Notes: a model not told the origin generated them from the letters alone. Shown: positions 9,222 through 22,853, counted from the first letter of the stretch. The stretch: DNA of 64,000 nucleotides from Janibacter endophyticus (GCF_016888335.1 NZ_JAFEJG010000004.1:1984001-2048000), one strand, 5' to 3'. Program-made: numbers and translations.

Positions 9222-9422
9222 CTACTCGCCGCCCTTCTGCACGAAGCTCTTGACGAACTCCTCGGCGTTGGTCTCGAGGACCCCGTCGATGTCGGCGAGC
9301 ACGGAGTCGAGCCCCTCGTCGCGGGCCGCGTTGCTCGCGCTGACCTGGCCGAAGGCGTCGTCCTCGGGGAGCTCGTCCCCTCCCCCGCCGCCGCTGCGTC
9401 GTACCTGCTCCTGGCCTGCCAT
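9222..9422 (-). CDS. pup: Pup, prokaryotic ubiquitin-like protein
   Basis: 66-residue, mostly disordered protein modifier. It has a glycine-rich N-terminal part, the helix-forming stretch [21 protein letters not shown] that binds the ARC coiled coil, and ends FVQKGGE. The final residue is Glu, not Gln, so it can be conjugated without prior deamidation by Dop. The ATG at 9422 follows a GAGGAGCGGCTG ribosome site. It lies between dop (33 bases upstream) and pafA (5 bases downstream). Confidence 0.96.
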   Translation of the reverse strand: MAGQEQVRRSGGGGGDELPEDDAFGQVSASNAARDEGLDSVLADIDGVLETNAEEFVKSFVQKGGE

Positions 9423-9456
9423 CAGCCGCTCCTCTGCTCGTCCGGTCGGCTCAACC

Positions 9457-10962
9457 CTAGGCCAGCCTCTCGAGATCGGCGACGACGTCCAGGATGTCCT
9501 CGTGGGCCAGCGCGCCGGCCGTCTGCTCCCGGCCGAAGGCGGTCGGCTCCGGCATGGAGACCCGCGCGATCCCGCGGGGGACCCGCAGCACGACCGAGTC
9601 CCACGAGGCCGAGATGACCGAGCCCGGGTGGTGGGCGACGAGCCCGCCACGCAGCCAGGCACGGGTGTCTGCGGGTGGAGTGCCCACGGCCGTCTCCACC
9701 TCCTCCGGCGTGGTCAGCCGGGTGACGCGGCCGGCCGCCTCGAGCCGGGCGAAGATCCCCTTGTCCGGGCGGACGTCGGAGTACTGGATGTCGATGGCCC
9801 GCAGCCGCGGGTCGCCCCACGAGAGGCCGTCGCGGTCGCGGTAGCCCTGGAGCAGGGCGAGCTTGGCCACCCAGTCGAGGTCTCGGGCGGCGGACATCGG
9901 GTCGCGCTCGAGCAGGCTGAGCACCCGGTCGAGGTGTCCGAGGACCTCGTCGGTCGCGGGGTCGCTCCCCCGCTGCTCGAGGTGCTCCCCGATGAGCTCG
10001 CGGTAGGCCCACAGCAGCTGGACCGCCGTCATCCGGCGACCGTCGCTCAGCTCGACGAGGGCCGTGCACGTCGGGTCGTGCGACACCTCCCGCAGCGCGC
10101 GGAGCGGCTCGCGCAGCGTCAGCGCGCCCCGGACCGCGTCCGCCTCGATGAGGGTGAGGACGAGCGAGGTCACGCCGATCTTGAGCAGCCCCGCGACCTC
10201 GGCGAGGTTGGCGTCGCCGACGATGACGTGCAGCCGCCGGTAGCGGTCGGGGTCGGCGTGCGGCTCGTCACGGGTGTTGATGATCGGCCGGCGGAAGGTC
10301 GTCTCCAGCCCCACCTCCGCCTCGAAGAAGTCCGCCCGCGAGCAGACCTGGTAGCCCTCCCCCTCGCTCTCGCGGCCCAGGCCGACCCGGCCGGCACCGA
10401 TGATCACCTGGCGGGCGACGAAGAAGGGGGTGAGGTCGCGCACGACCCGGTCGAAGGGGCTCTCCCGGGCGATGAGGTAGTTCTCGTGGGTGCCGTAGGA
10501 CTGGCCCTTGCCGTCGGTGTTGTTCTTGTAGAGGTTGATCTCCGGGTACGGGGTCCCGCCGGCAGCGACGAGCGCCACGGCCTCGCGCATCACGAGCTCG
10601 CCGGCCCGGTCGTGGACGAGAGCGTCGCGTGGCGTCGTCACCTCGGGGGTGGAGTACTCGGGGTGCGCGTGGTCGACGTAGAGCCGGGCGCCGTTGGGCA
10701 GGACGACGTTGGCCAGGCTCGGGTCGTCCTCGTCAGTGAGCTGGCTCGGGTGCGCGTCGGCGCGGGGCATCGAGAAGCCGCGGGCGTCGACGAGCGGCTG
10801 CTCGTCGGAGTAGTCCCACGCACCGTGGGTGGCCCGCAGCCCGTGCGCCCGGGCGTAGCGCGAGACGACGATCCCGGAGGTCTCGATCGGGTTCGCCCAC
10901 GGCTGGCCCGGGACGGCGATGCCGTACTCGGTCTCGATCCCCATGATCCGACGGACAGTCAT
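9457..10962 (-). CDS. dop: Dop, depupylase
   Basis: 501-residue paralogue of PafA that hydrolyses the Pup-substrate isopeptide bond. It starts MTVRRIMGIETEYGIAVPG, has the family RLYVDHAHPEYSTPE and YKNNTDGKGQSYGTHENYL blocks, and the [19 protein letters not shown] block shared with PafA. The ATG at 10962 is chosen over GTG 10971 because TAGGGT lies 7 bases before it. Because this Pup already ends in Glu, the deamidase activity of Dop would not be needed here and depupylation is the expected role. Confidence 0.95.
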   Translation of the reverse strand: MTVRRIMGIETEYGIAVPGQPWANPIETSGIVVSRYARAHGLRATHGAWDYSDEQPLVDARGFSMPRADAHPSQLTDEDDPSLANVVLPNGARLYVDHAHPEYSTPEVTTPRDALVHDRAGELVMREAVALVAAGGTPYPEINLYKNNTDGKGQSYGTHENYLIARESPFDRVVRDLTPFFVARQVIIGAGRVGLGRESEGEGYQVCSRADFFEAEVGLETTFRRPIINTRDEPHADPDRYRRLHVIVGDANLAEVAGLLKIGVTSLVLTLIEADAVRGALTLREPLRALREVSHDPTCTALVELSDGRRMTAVQLLWAYRELIGEHLEQRGSDPATDEVLGHLDRVLSLLERDPMSAARDLDWVAKLALLQGYRDRDGLSWGDPRLRAIDIQYSDVRPDKGIFARLEAAGRVTRLTTPEEVETAVGTPPADTRAWLRGGLVAHHPGSVISASWDSVVLRVPRGIARVSMPEPTAFGREQTAGALAHEDILDVVADLERLA

Positions 10963-10969
10963 GGGCCCC

Positions 10970-10975
10970 ACCCTA
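10970..10975 (-). promoter_or_regulatory. -10 box of dop-pup-pafA (leaderless)
   Basis: TAGGGT on the minus strand, 7 bases before the dop ATG; likely promoter for the three-gene pupylation unit. Confidence 0.55.
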
Positions 10976-10994
10976 GAGAGCCCCGTCGGCGGCG

Positions 10995-11993
10995 ATGTTC
11001 AATGGAGGCATGCCCGTCTGGATGCCTCTCCGTACCCGGGCGCTCGCCGCCCTCCTGCGCGCGACGAGCGGCCCGGTCGACGCGATGAACCCGCGCCAGC
11101 TGAGGATGACCCGTCGGGCGGTGCCGGTCCACCGCCCGGTCACCTGGGTCATCGGGCGTCCGGCGAAGGGGGTGACCACGACCGCGCGTCGGGTCACCGT
11201 CCGCGACGGGTGGTCGGTCGGCATCCGGGTGCACCGCCCGAGCTATGTCGAAGGGGTCCTGCCTCTCGTCCTGCACTTCCACGGCGGCGGCTTCGTCATG
11301 GGGCACCCGACGATCTTCGACCCTGTGTGCTCCCGGATCGCGCAGGAGGCCCAGGCCGTCGTCATCAGCGTCGGCTACCGGATGGCACCGGAGCACAAGG
11401 CGCCGGCGGCGATCAACGACTGCCTCGACATCACGGAGTGGGCGCTCGCCAGCGCCGCGTCGCTGCGGGTCGACCCCGAGCGGGTGGCCCTCACCGGGGA
11501 CAGCGCGGGCGGCAACCTCGCCGCCGCGGTCGCCCAGACGCTCGTGGCGAAGGGGTTCGCCGGGCTGCGCCACCTCGCGCTGGTCTACCCCGCCCCCGAC
11601 CTCACCGAGCGTGAGGCCGAGGTGCTCCTCGGTCAGGACGTCGAGGAGCCGCCGCGCGGCTTCCCGGTGATCACCCCCGACATGCTCCGTGCCTTCCGCA
11701 GCCTCTACCTCGGGGACTCCGACGGCTCCGACCCGCTCGTCTCCCCCGCACTGGGCAACCTCGTCGGCCTGCCGCCGACGCTCATCCAGACCGCCGAGCT
11801 CGACCCCCTTCGCTCGGACGGGGAGGCCTTCGCCGCGGCCCTCGAGGCGGCGGGCGTGGAGGTCCGCCAGACCCGCTACCGCGGCTCACCCCACGGCTAC
11901 CTCAACCTCCCCGGCCTGACCGCCGCCGGCGGGCCGGCCCTCGAGGAGCTGGCCGGCGAGATCGCCCGACATCTCACCCCTTCGCCTGGGTAG
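10995..11993 (+). CDS. Alpha/beta hydrolase of the hormone-sensitive lipase type
   Basis: 332-residue (longest reading) esterase/lipase-like hydrolase. Seen: oxyanion-hole motif HFHGGGFV (about residue 93), nucleophile motif GDSAGGN (about residue 170), the AELDPLRSDG aspartate motif and a SPHGYL histidine motif, a complete Ser-Asp-His set. The start is uncertain: ATG 10995, ATG 11010 (GGAGG only one base before it) or ATG 11022 (GGAGG 13 bases before it). No signal peptide is evident. It ends 9 bases before the PRPP synthetase gene. Substrate unknown. Confidence 0.85.
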   Translation: MFNGGMPVWMPLRTRALAALLRATSGPVDAMNPRQLRMTRRAVPVHRPVTWVIGRPAKGVTTTARRVTVRDGWSVGIRVHRPSYVEGVLPLVLHFHGGGFVMGHPTIFDPVCSRIAQEAQAVVISVGYRMAPEHKAPAAINDCLDITEWALASAASLRVDPERVALTGDSAGGNLAAAVAQTLVAKGFAGLRHLALVYPAPDLTEREAEVLLGQDVEEPPRGFPVITPDMLRAFRSLYLGDSDGSDPLVSPALGNLVGLPPTLIQTAELDPLRSDGEAFAAALEAAGVEVRQTRYRGSPHGYLNLPGLTAAGGPALEELAGEIARHLTPSPG

Positions 11994-11996
11994 GCT
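11991..11996 (+). promoter_or_regulatory. -10 box of the PRPP synthetase gene (leaderless)
   Basis: TAGGCT, then six bases, then ATG at 12003. It overlaps the TAG stop of the preceding hydrolase gene. Confidence 0.5.
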
Positions 11997-12002
11997 TTGG
12001 AC

Positions 12003-12986
12003 ATGCGCGAGATCGTGGTCTTCTCCGGGAGCGCCCACCGCGACCTCGCCGGGCGCATCTGCGCGCACCTCGGGGTCCCGCTCTCACCGAGCACCACGAC
12101 CCGCTTCAGCAACGACTGCCTCCAGACCCAGCTCCTCGCGAACTGCCGCCTGCGCGACGTCTACATCGTCCAGCCGCTCGCGCCGCCGACGCAGGACCAC
12201 CTCATGGAGCTGCTCATGATGATCGACGCGGCCCGGGGCGCCTCGGCCGCGCAGGTCACCGCGGTCATCCCGCACTACGCGTACGCGCGCTCGGACAAGA
12301 AGGACGCCTCCCGGATCTCCATCGGGGGGCGCCTCGTCGCCGACATGATCACCGCCGCCGGGGCCAACCGGGTCATCACGATGACCCTGCACGCCCCCCA
12401 GGTGCACGGCTTCTTCTCCGTGCCCGTCGACCACCTCACGGCCCTCGGGGTGCTCGCCGAGCACTTCCGCGGCACCGACCTCGGCGACTCGGTCGTCGTC
12501 TCCCCCGACCTCGGCAACGCCAAGGAGGCCACGCAGTTCTCCCGGCTGCTCGGCCTGCCGGTCGCCGCCGGGAGCAAGCAGCGCAAGTCCGACGACAAGG
12601 TCGTCATCGACTCGATCGTCGGCGATGTCGCGGGCAGGCGGGCGATCATCCTCGACGACGAGATCGCGACGGGCGGCTCGATCATCGAGCTGCTCGACAA
12701 GCTCGAGGAGCTCGGCTGCCCCAGCGCCTCCGTCGCGTGCACCCACGGCCTCTTCGCGGGCCGGGCGGTCGAGCGGCTCCGTGACCACCCGATGATCGAC
12801 CAGGTCATCACCACCGACACCCTCCCCGCGCCGCAGGGCTGGGACGCGCTCCAGGTGCGCTCGGTGAGCAAGCTCTTCGCGGAGGCGATCTCACGCATCC
12901 ACGCCGGCGAGTCGGTCTCCAGCCTCTTCGACGGTGTCGACCCGACGCACGCGCCCCCGCAGCTCTCCCTCTTCGACCGTGGCTGA
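12003..12986 (+). CDS. Ribose-phosphate pyrophosphokinase (PRPP synthetase), divergent paralogue
   Basis: 327 residues; makes 5-phosphoribosyl-1-pyrophosphate from ribose 5-phosphate and ATP. The PRPP loop (IILDDEIATGGSI), the HAPQVHGFF region and the YARSDKKDASRISIGGRLVADM segment are present. The flexible-loop residues differ from the usual RQDRK, which suggests a second, non-housekeeping copy; a canonical prs usually lies near glmU and is not in this window. ATG 12003 is preferred over TTG 11997 because of the leaderless -10 box. The next gene overlaps its end by 8 bases. Confidence 0.88.
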   Translation: MREIVVFSGSAHRDLAGRICAHLGVPLSPSTTTRFSNDCLQTQLLANCRLRDVYIVQPLAPPTQDHLMELLMMIDAARGASAAQVTAVIPHYAYARSDKKDASRISIGGRLVADMITAAGANRVITMTLHAPQVHGFFSVPVDHLTALGVLAEHFRGTDLGDSVVVSPDLGNAKEATQFSRLLGLPVAAGSKQRKSDDKVVIDSIVGDVAGRRAIILDDEIATGGSIIELLDKLEELGCPSASVACTHGLFAGRAVERLRDHPMIDQVITTDTLPAPQGWDALQVRSVSKLFAEAISRIHAGESVSSLFDGVDPTHAPPQLSLFDRG

Positions 12987-13407
12987 GGCGAGCCGCGAGG
13001 CCCGGCGTCGGCACGACGAGGCCGCGTCTGCACGGCTGGTCGCCGCCGCGCTCGCCCTCGACGTCCTCGTCGTCGCGGCCTTCGCGCTGGCCGGACGGCG
13101 CAGTCACGACGAGGCGATGACTCTCGCCGGCTGGTGGCACACCACCTGGCCCTTCCTCGTCGGGCTCGGGATCGGGTGGCTGACGGTCGTCCTCATGACG
13201 CGACGCGCGCCGGTGACGATCCTCACCGGCCTCCCCGTGTGGCTGGCCACGGTCGGTGGCGGCATGGCGCTGCGTGACATGACCGACCAGGGGACGGCGC
13301 TGCCCTTCGTCCTCGTCGCGACCGGGACGCTCGGGCTGGGGCTGCTCGCCTGGCGAGCGGTGCGGACGTTCGCGACCGGGAGAGCGGGGCGGCTGACCGC
13401 CCGCTGA
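12979..13407 (+). CDS. DUF3054 family membrane protein
   Basis: 142-residue actinobacterial membrane protein of unknown function with four predicted hydrophobic segments (LVAAALALDVLVVAAFALAG, the WWHTTWPFLVGLGIGWL region, LTGLPVWLATVGGG and the FVLVATGTLGLGLLAW region). The GTG at 12979 overlaps the stop of the PRPP synthetase gene by 8 bases, so they are probably coupled. A short GC hairpin (GGGCGG-CTGA-CCGCCC, 13387-13402) overlaps its stop and may end transcription before the convergent ARC gene. Confidence 0.85.
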   Translation: MAEASREARRRHDEAASARLVAAALALDVLVVAAFALAGRRSHDEAMTLAGWWHTTWPFLVGLGIGWLTVVLMTRRAPVTILTGLPVWLATVGGGMALRDMTDQGTALPFVLVATGTLGLGLLAWRAVRTFATGRAGRLTAR

Positions 13408-13410
13408 CCG

Positions 13411-15075
13411 CTACCTGTCGAGGTCGAGGCTCTTGCCAGAGGTCCGGCCGGACCCGGTCCCCACGAGCGTGCGGATGTAGGTGATCCGCTCCCCCTTCTT
13501 GCCGGAGATGCGGGCCCAGTCGTCGGGGTTCGTCGTGTTGGGCAGGTCCTCGTTCTCGCGGAGCTCGGCGAGGCAGGCGGCGAGCAGGTGCTCCTCGCGC
13601 AGACCCTCCACGCCGGTGACGAGCAGCTCCTTGATCGCGAGCTTCTTGGCCCGGTCGACGACGTTCTGGATCATCGCGCCGCTGGAGAAGTCCTTGAAGT
13701 AGAGGATCTCCTTGTCCCCGCCGGCGTAGGTCACCTCGAGGAACTGGTTCTCCGGGATGAGCGCGTACATCCGCTCGACGACGGCCTCGATCATGCCGGC
13801 GACGGTCGCCTCGCGGTCGCCGCCGTGCGCCTCGAGGTCGTGCGGGTGGAGCGGGAGGTCCGCGGTGAGGTACTTGCCGAAGATGTCGCGGGCGCCGGCC
13901 TCGTCGGGGCGCTCGATCTTGATCTTCACGTCGAGCCGTCCCGGGCGCAGGATCGCCGGGTCGATCATGTCCTCACGGTTCGTCGCACCGATGACGATGA
14001 CGTTCTCCAGCCCCTCGACACCGTCGATCTCGGCGAGCAGCTGCGGCACGATCGTCGTCTCGACGTCGGAGGAGACACCCGAGCCACGCGTGCGGAAGAG
14101 GCTGTCCATCTCGTCGAAGAAGACGACGACGGGGGTGCCGTCGCTGCTCTTCTCGCGGGCACGGTGGAAGATCAGCCGGATGTGCCGCTCGGTCTCGCCG
14201 ACGTACTTGTTGAGCAGCTCCGGGCCCTTGATGTTGAGGAAGTAGGCGGTGCGCTCACGCCCCGAGGCGGCCCCCTCGCGCTCGGCGACCTTGCGGGCCA
14301 GCGAGGCCGCGACCGCCTTGGCGATCATCGTCTTGCCGCACCCGGGCGGGCCGTAGAGCAGCACGCCCTTCGGCGGCTTGAGCTGGTGACGCAGGTAGAG
14401 GTCGGCGTGCAGGTAGGGCAGCTCGACCGAGTCACGGATCGCCTCGATCTGGCCGGAGAGACCGCCGATGTCCTCGTAGGAGAGGTCCGGCACCTCCTCG
14501 AGGACGAGGTCGGCGACCTCGGCCTTGGGGATGCGCTCGTGGGCGATGTTGCTCCGGGCGTCGAGCAGCACGGCGTCGCCGACCCGGACGGTGTCGCGGG
14601 CGAGCCCGGCGGACTGGCGGACGACGCGCTCCTCGTCCTGGCGGGCGAGGACGAGCAGACGGTCGTCGTCGAGGACCTCCTTGACGAGGACGACGTCGCC
14701 GGCGTCCTCGTGGCCGTGGACGGACACGACGTTCATCGCCTCGTTGAGGAGGACCTCGCGGCCCACCTCGAGGTCGGACGCCTCGACGGTCGGCGAGACG
14801 GCGACATGCATCTTGCGGGCGTTGCTCAGGACGTCGACGGTGCCGTCGTCGTGGACGCCGACGATCTGGGCGTAGGCAGAGGGTGGCTGGGCGAGCCGGT
14901 CGATCTCGGCGCGGAGCGTGACGATCTGCTCGCGCGCCTCCTTGAGGGTGCGGACGAGTCGCTCGTTCTGCGACGACAGGGTCGAGACCTGCGAGGTCAC
15001 GCGGGCGGTCTCCGCCGCGGCGTCACGTCGGTCGGGCGTCGAGCCGGCAGCGCCGCTCGTGGGTCCAGTGCTCAT
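13411..15075 (-). CDS. arc: ARC/Mpa-type AAA+ ATPase of the pupylation system, lacking the proteasome-docking tail
   Basis: 554-residue ring ATPase that binds and unfolds pupylated proteins. Order: N-terminal coiled coil (about residues 20-65) that binds Pup, tandem OB folds (about 70-200), and an AAA+ domain with Walker A GPPGCGKT, Walker [10 protein letters not shown] and sensor [11 protein letters not shown]. It ends in [13 protein letters not shown]: the penultimate-Tyr GQYL motif that opens the 20S proteasome gate in Mpa is absent. The upstream GAGGAGG gives a clear ribosome site for ATG 15075. This agrees with the absence of prcBA. Confidence 0.95.
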   Translation of the reverse strand: MSTGPTSGAAGSTPDRRDAAAETARVTSQVSTLSSQNERLVRTLKEAREQIVTLRAEIDRLAQPPSAYAQIVGVHDDGTVDVLSNARKMHVAVSPTVEASDLEVGREVLLNEAMNVVSVHGHEDAGDVVLVKEVLDDDRLLVLARQDEERVVRQSAGLARDTVRVGDAVLLDARSNIAHERIPKAEVADLVLEEVPDLSYEDIGGLSGQIEAIRDSVELPYLHADLYLRHQLKPPKGVLLYGPPGCGKTMIAKAVAASLARKVAEREGAASGRERTAYFLNIKGPELLNKYVGETERHIRLIFHRAREKSSDGTPVVVFFDEMDSLFRTRGSGVSSDVETTIVPQLLAEIDGVEGLENVIVIGATNREDMIDPAILRPGRLDVKIKIERPDEAGARDIFGKYLTADLPLHPHDLEAHGGDREATVAGMIEAVVERMYALIPENQFLEVTYAGGDKEILYFKDFSSGAMIQNVVDRAKKLAIKELLVTGVEGLREEHLLAACLAELRENEDLPNTTNPDDWARISGKKGERITYIRTLVGTGSGRTSGKSLDLDR

Positions 15076-15110
15076 CGACTACCTCCTCGTCCCATCATCA
15101 CTCACGCAGG

Positions 15111-16148
<1,038 letters not shown>

Positions 16149-16153
16149 TCACG

Positions 16154-16159
16154 AGTCTA
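16154..16159 (-). promoter_or_regulatory. Putative -10 box of trmI
   Basis: TAGACT on the minus strand with an 8-base spacer to the trmI ATG; spacing slightly longer than in the other leaderless genes here. Confidence 0.4.
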
Positions 16160-16175
16160 CGGACGCCGCCGGCGC

Positions 16176-17312
16176 CTACCGACCATCGACGGCCTCGAGG
16201 GCGGCCCCGAGCTCGTGCGCTGACACGACGCCGTCAAGCCGACCCTGGCGGGTCACCGCGAGGAGCGGGACCCTCGTCGTCTGGAAGGCGCGGACGAGGG
16301 CGACGAGGTCGTCCTCGGGCGCTCCGTCGAGGGGGACGACCCACTCCGGGGGCTGGCGTGCCATGACGGCCGAGACCGGCGTGCGGTCCCGCACCTCGGC
16401 GGGCACGCCGTCGAGGGCCGGGCCGGAGAGCATCGCGATGGGCAGGCCCCGCCCGTCGACGACGACCGGGACCGACCGGCGGGTGTCGAGGCCGTCGATC
16501 TCGGCGACGGTCGCGCGCGCGGGCACCGGCCGGGCCGGGCGGATGACCTGGCGCGGGTCGACCCGGGCGAGCACCCCGAGCGAGGTCCCGGCGTTGATCG
16601 CGGCGGAGGCTCCCTGCCAGAGGAAGCCGGCGATGAGCACGGTCCAGACGACCCGGAAGAGGTCCGGCCGTCCCCCCGAGAGGAGCGGGAGCCCGATCGC
16701 CCAGAGGACCACGAGGATGGCGACCGCCCGGCCGAACCACCCGGCGACGACCCGACCCCGGGGACGGCTCCCGGTGAGCTTCCACACCCCGGCCTCGACG
16801 AGCTGACCGCCGTCGAGCGGCAGGCCGGGCAGGAGGTTGAAGATGGCCAGGAGTCCGTTGACGAAGGCGAACGCCCCGACAAGGCCGCTCGGCACCCCTT
16901 CGGGCACGACCGGCAGGAGGGCGAAGGCGAGGAGGCCGAGCAGAGCGTTGCTCAGCGGCCCGACGACCGCGATCGCGGCGGCGCTGCCCGGCGCCCCACG
17001 CGAGGGGTCGTACGTCGTGTGGCCGCCCCAGAGGTCCGCGACGACCCGGTGCACCTCGTGGCCGAAGACCCGGGCGGTGACGGCGTGCGCCCCCTCGTGG
17101 ACGAGGACGGCGACGAGCAGGCCGAGGGCGTAGAGGAAGCCCACCCCGTAGGCGAGGGCGCCGAGGTCTGGCCGCTGGGCGGCGATGTTCGGCCCGACGA
17201 GGGCGACGACGACGACCGCGAGGATGACCCAGGACCGGCCGATGAAGATCGGGATGCCGGCGACGGTCGCGATGCGCCAGCCGTCTCGCGGATCGTCGGG
17301 CGGCGAGGGCAT
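16176..17312 (-). CDS. Site-2 protease family zinc metalloprotease (M50) with CBS domains
   Basis: 378-residue intramembrane protease. It has the zinc motif HEGAH in a membrane segment (VAVLVHEGAHAVTARVFGHE) and the second metal motif NLLPGLPLDGG, with about six hydrophobic segments, followed by a C-terminal pair of CBS-like repeats (about residues 240-378) that may sense nucleotides. M50 proteases of this architecture cleave membrane proteins, often anti-sigma factors; the substrate here is unknown. ATG at 17312 is six bases after TAGGGT. Divergent from metH. Confidence 0.9.
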   Translation of the reverse strand: MPSPPDDPRDGWRIATVAGIPIFIGRSWVILAVVVVALVGPNIAAQRPDLGALAYGVGFLYALGLLVAVLVHEGAHAVTARVFGHEVHRVVADLWGGHTTYDPSRGAPGSAAAIAVVGPLSNALLGLLAFALLPVVPEGVPSGLVGAFAFVNGLLAIFNLLPGLPLDGGQLVEAGVWKLTGSRPRGRVVAGWFGRAVAILVVLWAIGLPLLSGGRPDLFRVVWTVLIAGFLWQGASAAINAGTSLGVLARVDPRQVIRPARPVPARATVAEIDGLDTRRSVPVVVDGRGLPIAMLSGPALDGVPAEVRDRTPVSAVMARQPPEWVVPLDGAPEDDLVALVRAFQTTRVPLLAVTRQGRLDGVVSAHELGAALEAVDGR

Positions 17313-17318
17313 GAGGGA

Positions 17319-17324
17319 ACCCTA
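17319..17324 (-). promoter_or_regulatory. -10 box of the site-2 protease gene (leaderless)
   Basis: TAGGGT on the minus strand with a 6-base spacer to the ATG. Confidence 0.55.
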
Positions 17325-17327
17325 GGC

Positions 17328-17333
17328 GATAAT
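17328..17333 (+). promoter_or_regulatory. Putative -10 box of metH
   Basis: GATAAT in the 62-base gap between the divergent protease and metH genes. It would give a short leader with AGGA before the GTG. The gap is far too short for a cobalamin riboswitch. Confidence 0.35.
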
Positions 17334-17374
17334 GCGATGTCCCCTGCCCGAGCCATGAACAGGACCCACTCGAC

Positions 17375-21094
<3,720 letters not shown>

Positions 21095-21109
21095 CCCGCG
21101 GTCACCTGC

Positions 21110-22846
21110 TCACGTCGCGGGGTCGTGGACGGCCCGCGGTCGGGTGACGTGCGTGCGCCCGGTCGGGGCGGTCCAGGTGCAGGTGCCGTCGGCGGTCATG
21201 CTCAGCCGCCAGCCGGCATGGTGCTTGAAGCCGTGGTGGCTCACGCACAGGGCGACGAGGTTGCCGTCGGTGGTCTCTCCCTCGGGCCACGGCTCGACGT
21301 GGTCCAGCTGGCAGCGCCCGGCCGGCGTCCCGCACCCGGGGAAGCGGCAGGCGCCGTCGCGTCGTCGGACGCGGTTCGCGAGGGTCTGGCCGGGGCGGTA
21401 GGCGGTCGTGGCGTCGGTGACGACCTGCCCCACCTCGGCGCCGCCGGACCCGAGGAGCCGGATCCGCGTGTCGGGGTCGGCGAGGATCGCGCTGATGTCC
21501 TGCGGCAGGAGCTCTCCGACCCGGCCGGCCTCGACGAGACCGGGGACGAACCATGACGTGCGCGGCCATCGATCACCATCTGATGGTCGAGCGGCATCGT
21601 GGGGTCGAGCAGGATCTGGAGGTGGATCAGCATCTGGAGGTCGGTCCGGATCCGGTGGCAGACCCGTCCCTGGTGGGCTGGGCGTGAGGTGCGGGTTGCC
21701 GGTGACCTCGAGGTGCCCCATGAGCATCAGCGCGACCTCGGCCTCGACGACCGATGCGAGGTGGAGGTCGCGGCCCTCGACCCAGCTGAGGATGAGCGGG
21801 TCTGTGGTGCCCTGTCCCTGCAGGATCTCGGACGGGCTCGAGCGCTCTGCCTGGTGGTAGATCCCGGGCGCGGCCCCCATGCCCTCCTCCCCCGTCGCCA
21901 GCGCGGCGACGGGAACGACGAGCTCGAGGGTCGTCGTGATGTCTGCGCGCGACAGAACGAGGTCGACGAGGGCGTCGGCTCGTGCCTGGTCGAGCGTCAC
22001 CGGGTCTCCGGCCTCGCGTCGGGCTGCGTGGTGCTCCCGCCCGAGGGCGTCGACAGCGCTCCAGACCCGTGCGGACACGTCGGTAGGCAGTCGGAGCGTC
22101 CACGTGGTCAGGCCGGGCAGGTCGGGGTCCGGCCCGCACCCGACACCGCGCCGGGCCCGCGCGCGCTGCGCCACCTCCTCGAACCCCTTCGGGTCCGTGG
22201 CCGCGGCCGCCCGGCGGGCACGCCTCCTCAGCTCTGCGGTGGAGATGTCGCGGACATCGGTCGCGAGGACCCGGGCCTCGAGCTCCTCGAGGTCCGCCAC
22301 CTCGAGGACCTCGCCGGCCCGGACGACGGCCTCGGTCCGCCAGGGCTCGAGCTCACCCCTTCGTGCCATCGCCCGGATGCCCGGGAGATGGCAGACAAGC
22401 CGCCGCGCGCGGGTGACCCGGGTGGCCATGGACCGCGGTGAGACGTGCAGCAGAGGTGCCAGCTCCGCCGCGGCGAAACCCTGCCCGCCAGGGATCGGGT
22501 GCCACCGCTCGGTGAAGCGCTCCCCGCGCCGCTCGGCCGCGTCCCGTCGCTCCTCGTAGTCACGGCGACGCTCGCGCTCCAGCTCGTCCAGGCGCCGCTC
22601 GGTCTCGTCGGCGAAGGTCGTGATCGCCTCGGCCTGGATGGCCGCCATGACGTTGGCGACCCTCTGGGTGGCCGCGACGACGACCTCTGCCTCTGCCCGC
22701 GACAGGGTCTGGAGGACGTCATCGCCGAGCGCGGTGAGGACCCTGGCCAGATCGCCGATCCCCATCTGCCGCACGGCATCCACGTCACCACCGAGCAGGT
22801 CGGCAGCCGCCTGCTCCGGGTGGTCGATCGTGGACGTCGTCGTCAT
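21110..22846 (-). CDS. HNH endonuclease with DUF222 domain (13E12 repeat family)
   Basis: 578 residues. The N-terminal two thirds is the DUF222 helical domain; the C-terminus holds the HNH motif region CRFPGCGTPAGRCQLDHV ... HHGFKHHAGW with paired zinc cysteines. Between them, about residues 420-460, is a low-complexity stretch built from Pro, Asp and Arg (for example PPDADPPPDPARP). ATG at 22846 chosen because TAGCGT lies 7 bases before it; a longer frame exists upstream. Such genes are multicopy and patchy in actinobacteria, resembling mobile or selfish genes. Biological role unknown. Confidence 0.9.
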   Translation of the reverse strand: MTTTSTIDHPEQAAADLLGGDVDAVRQMGIGDLARVLTALGDDVLQTLSRAEAEVVVAATQRVANVMAAIQAEAITTFADETERRLDELERERRRDYEERRDAAERRGERFTERWHPIPGGQGFAAAELAPLLHVSPRSMATRVTRARRLVCHLPGIRAMARRGELEPWRTEAVVRAGEVLEVADLEELEARVLATDVRDISTAELRRRARRAAAATDPKGFEEVAQRARARRGVGCGPDPDLPGLTTWTLRLPTDVSARVWSAVDALGREHHAARREAGDPVTLDQARADALVDLVLSRADITTTLELVVPVAALATGEEGMGAAPGIYHQAERSSPSEILQGQGTTDPLILSWVEGRDLHLASVVEAEVALMLMGHLEVTGNPHLTPSPPGTGLPPDPDRPPDADPPPDPARPHDAARPSDGDRWPRTSWFVPGLVEAGRVGELLPQDISAILADPDTRIRLLGSGGAEVGQVVTDATTAYRPGQTLANRVRRRDGACRFPGCGTPAGRCQLDHVEPWPEGETTDGNLVALCVSHHGFKHHAGWRLSMTADGTCTWTAPTGRTHVTRPRAVHDPAT

Positions 22847-22853
22847 GGGAACA

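Noticed and set aside
7945-11088. A 1047-codon open frame antisense to pafA, pup and dop
   Set aside because: Same cause; biased composition and the opposite strand carries three recognised proteins.
17313-17374. Cobalamin riboswitch upstream of metH
   Set aside because: The gap is 62 bases, far below the ~200 needed, and no B12-box was seen.
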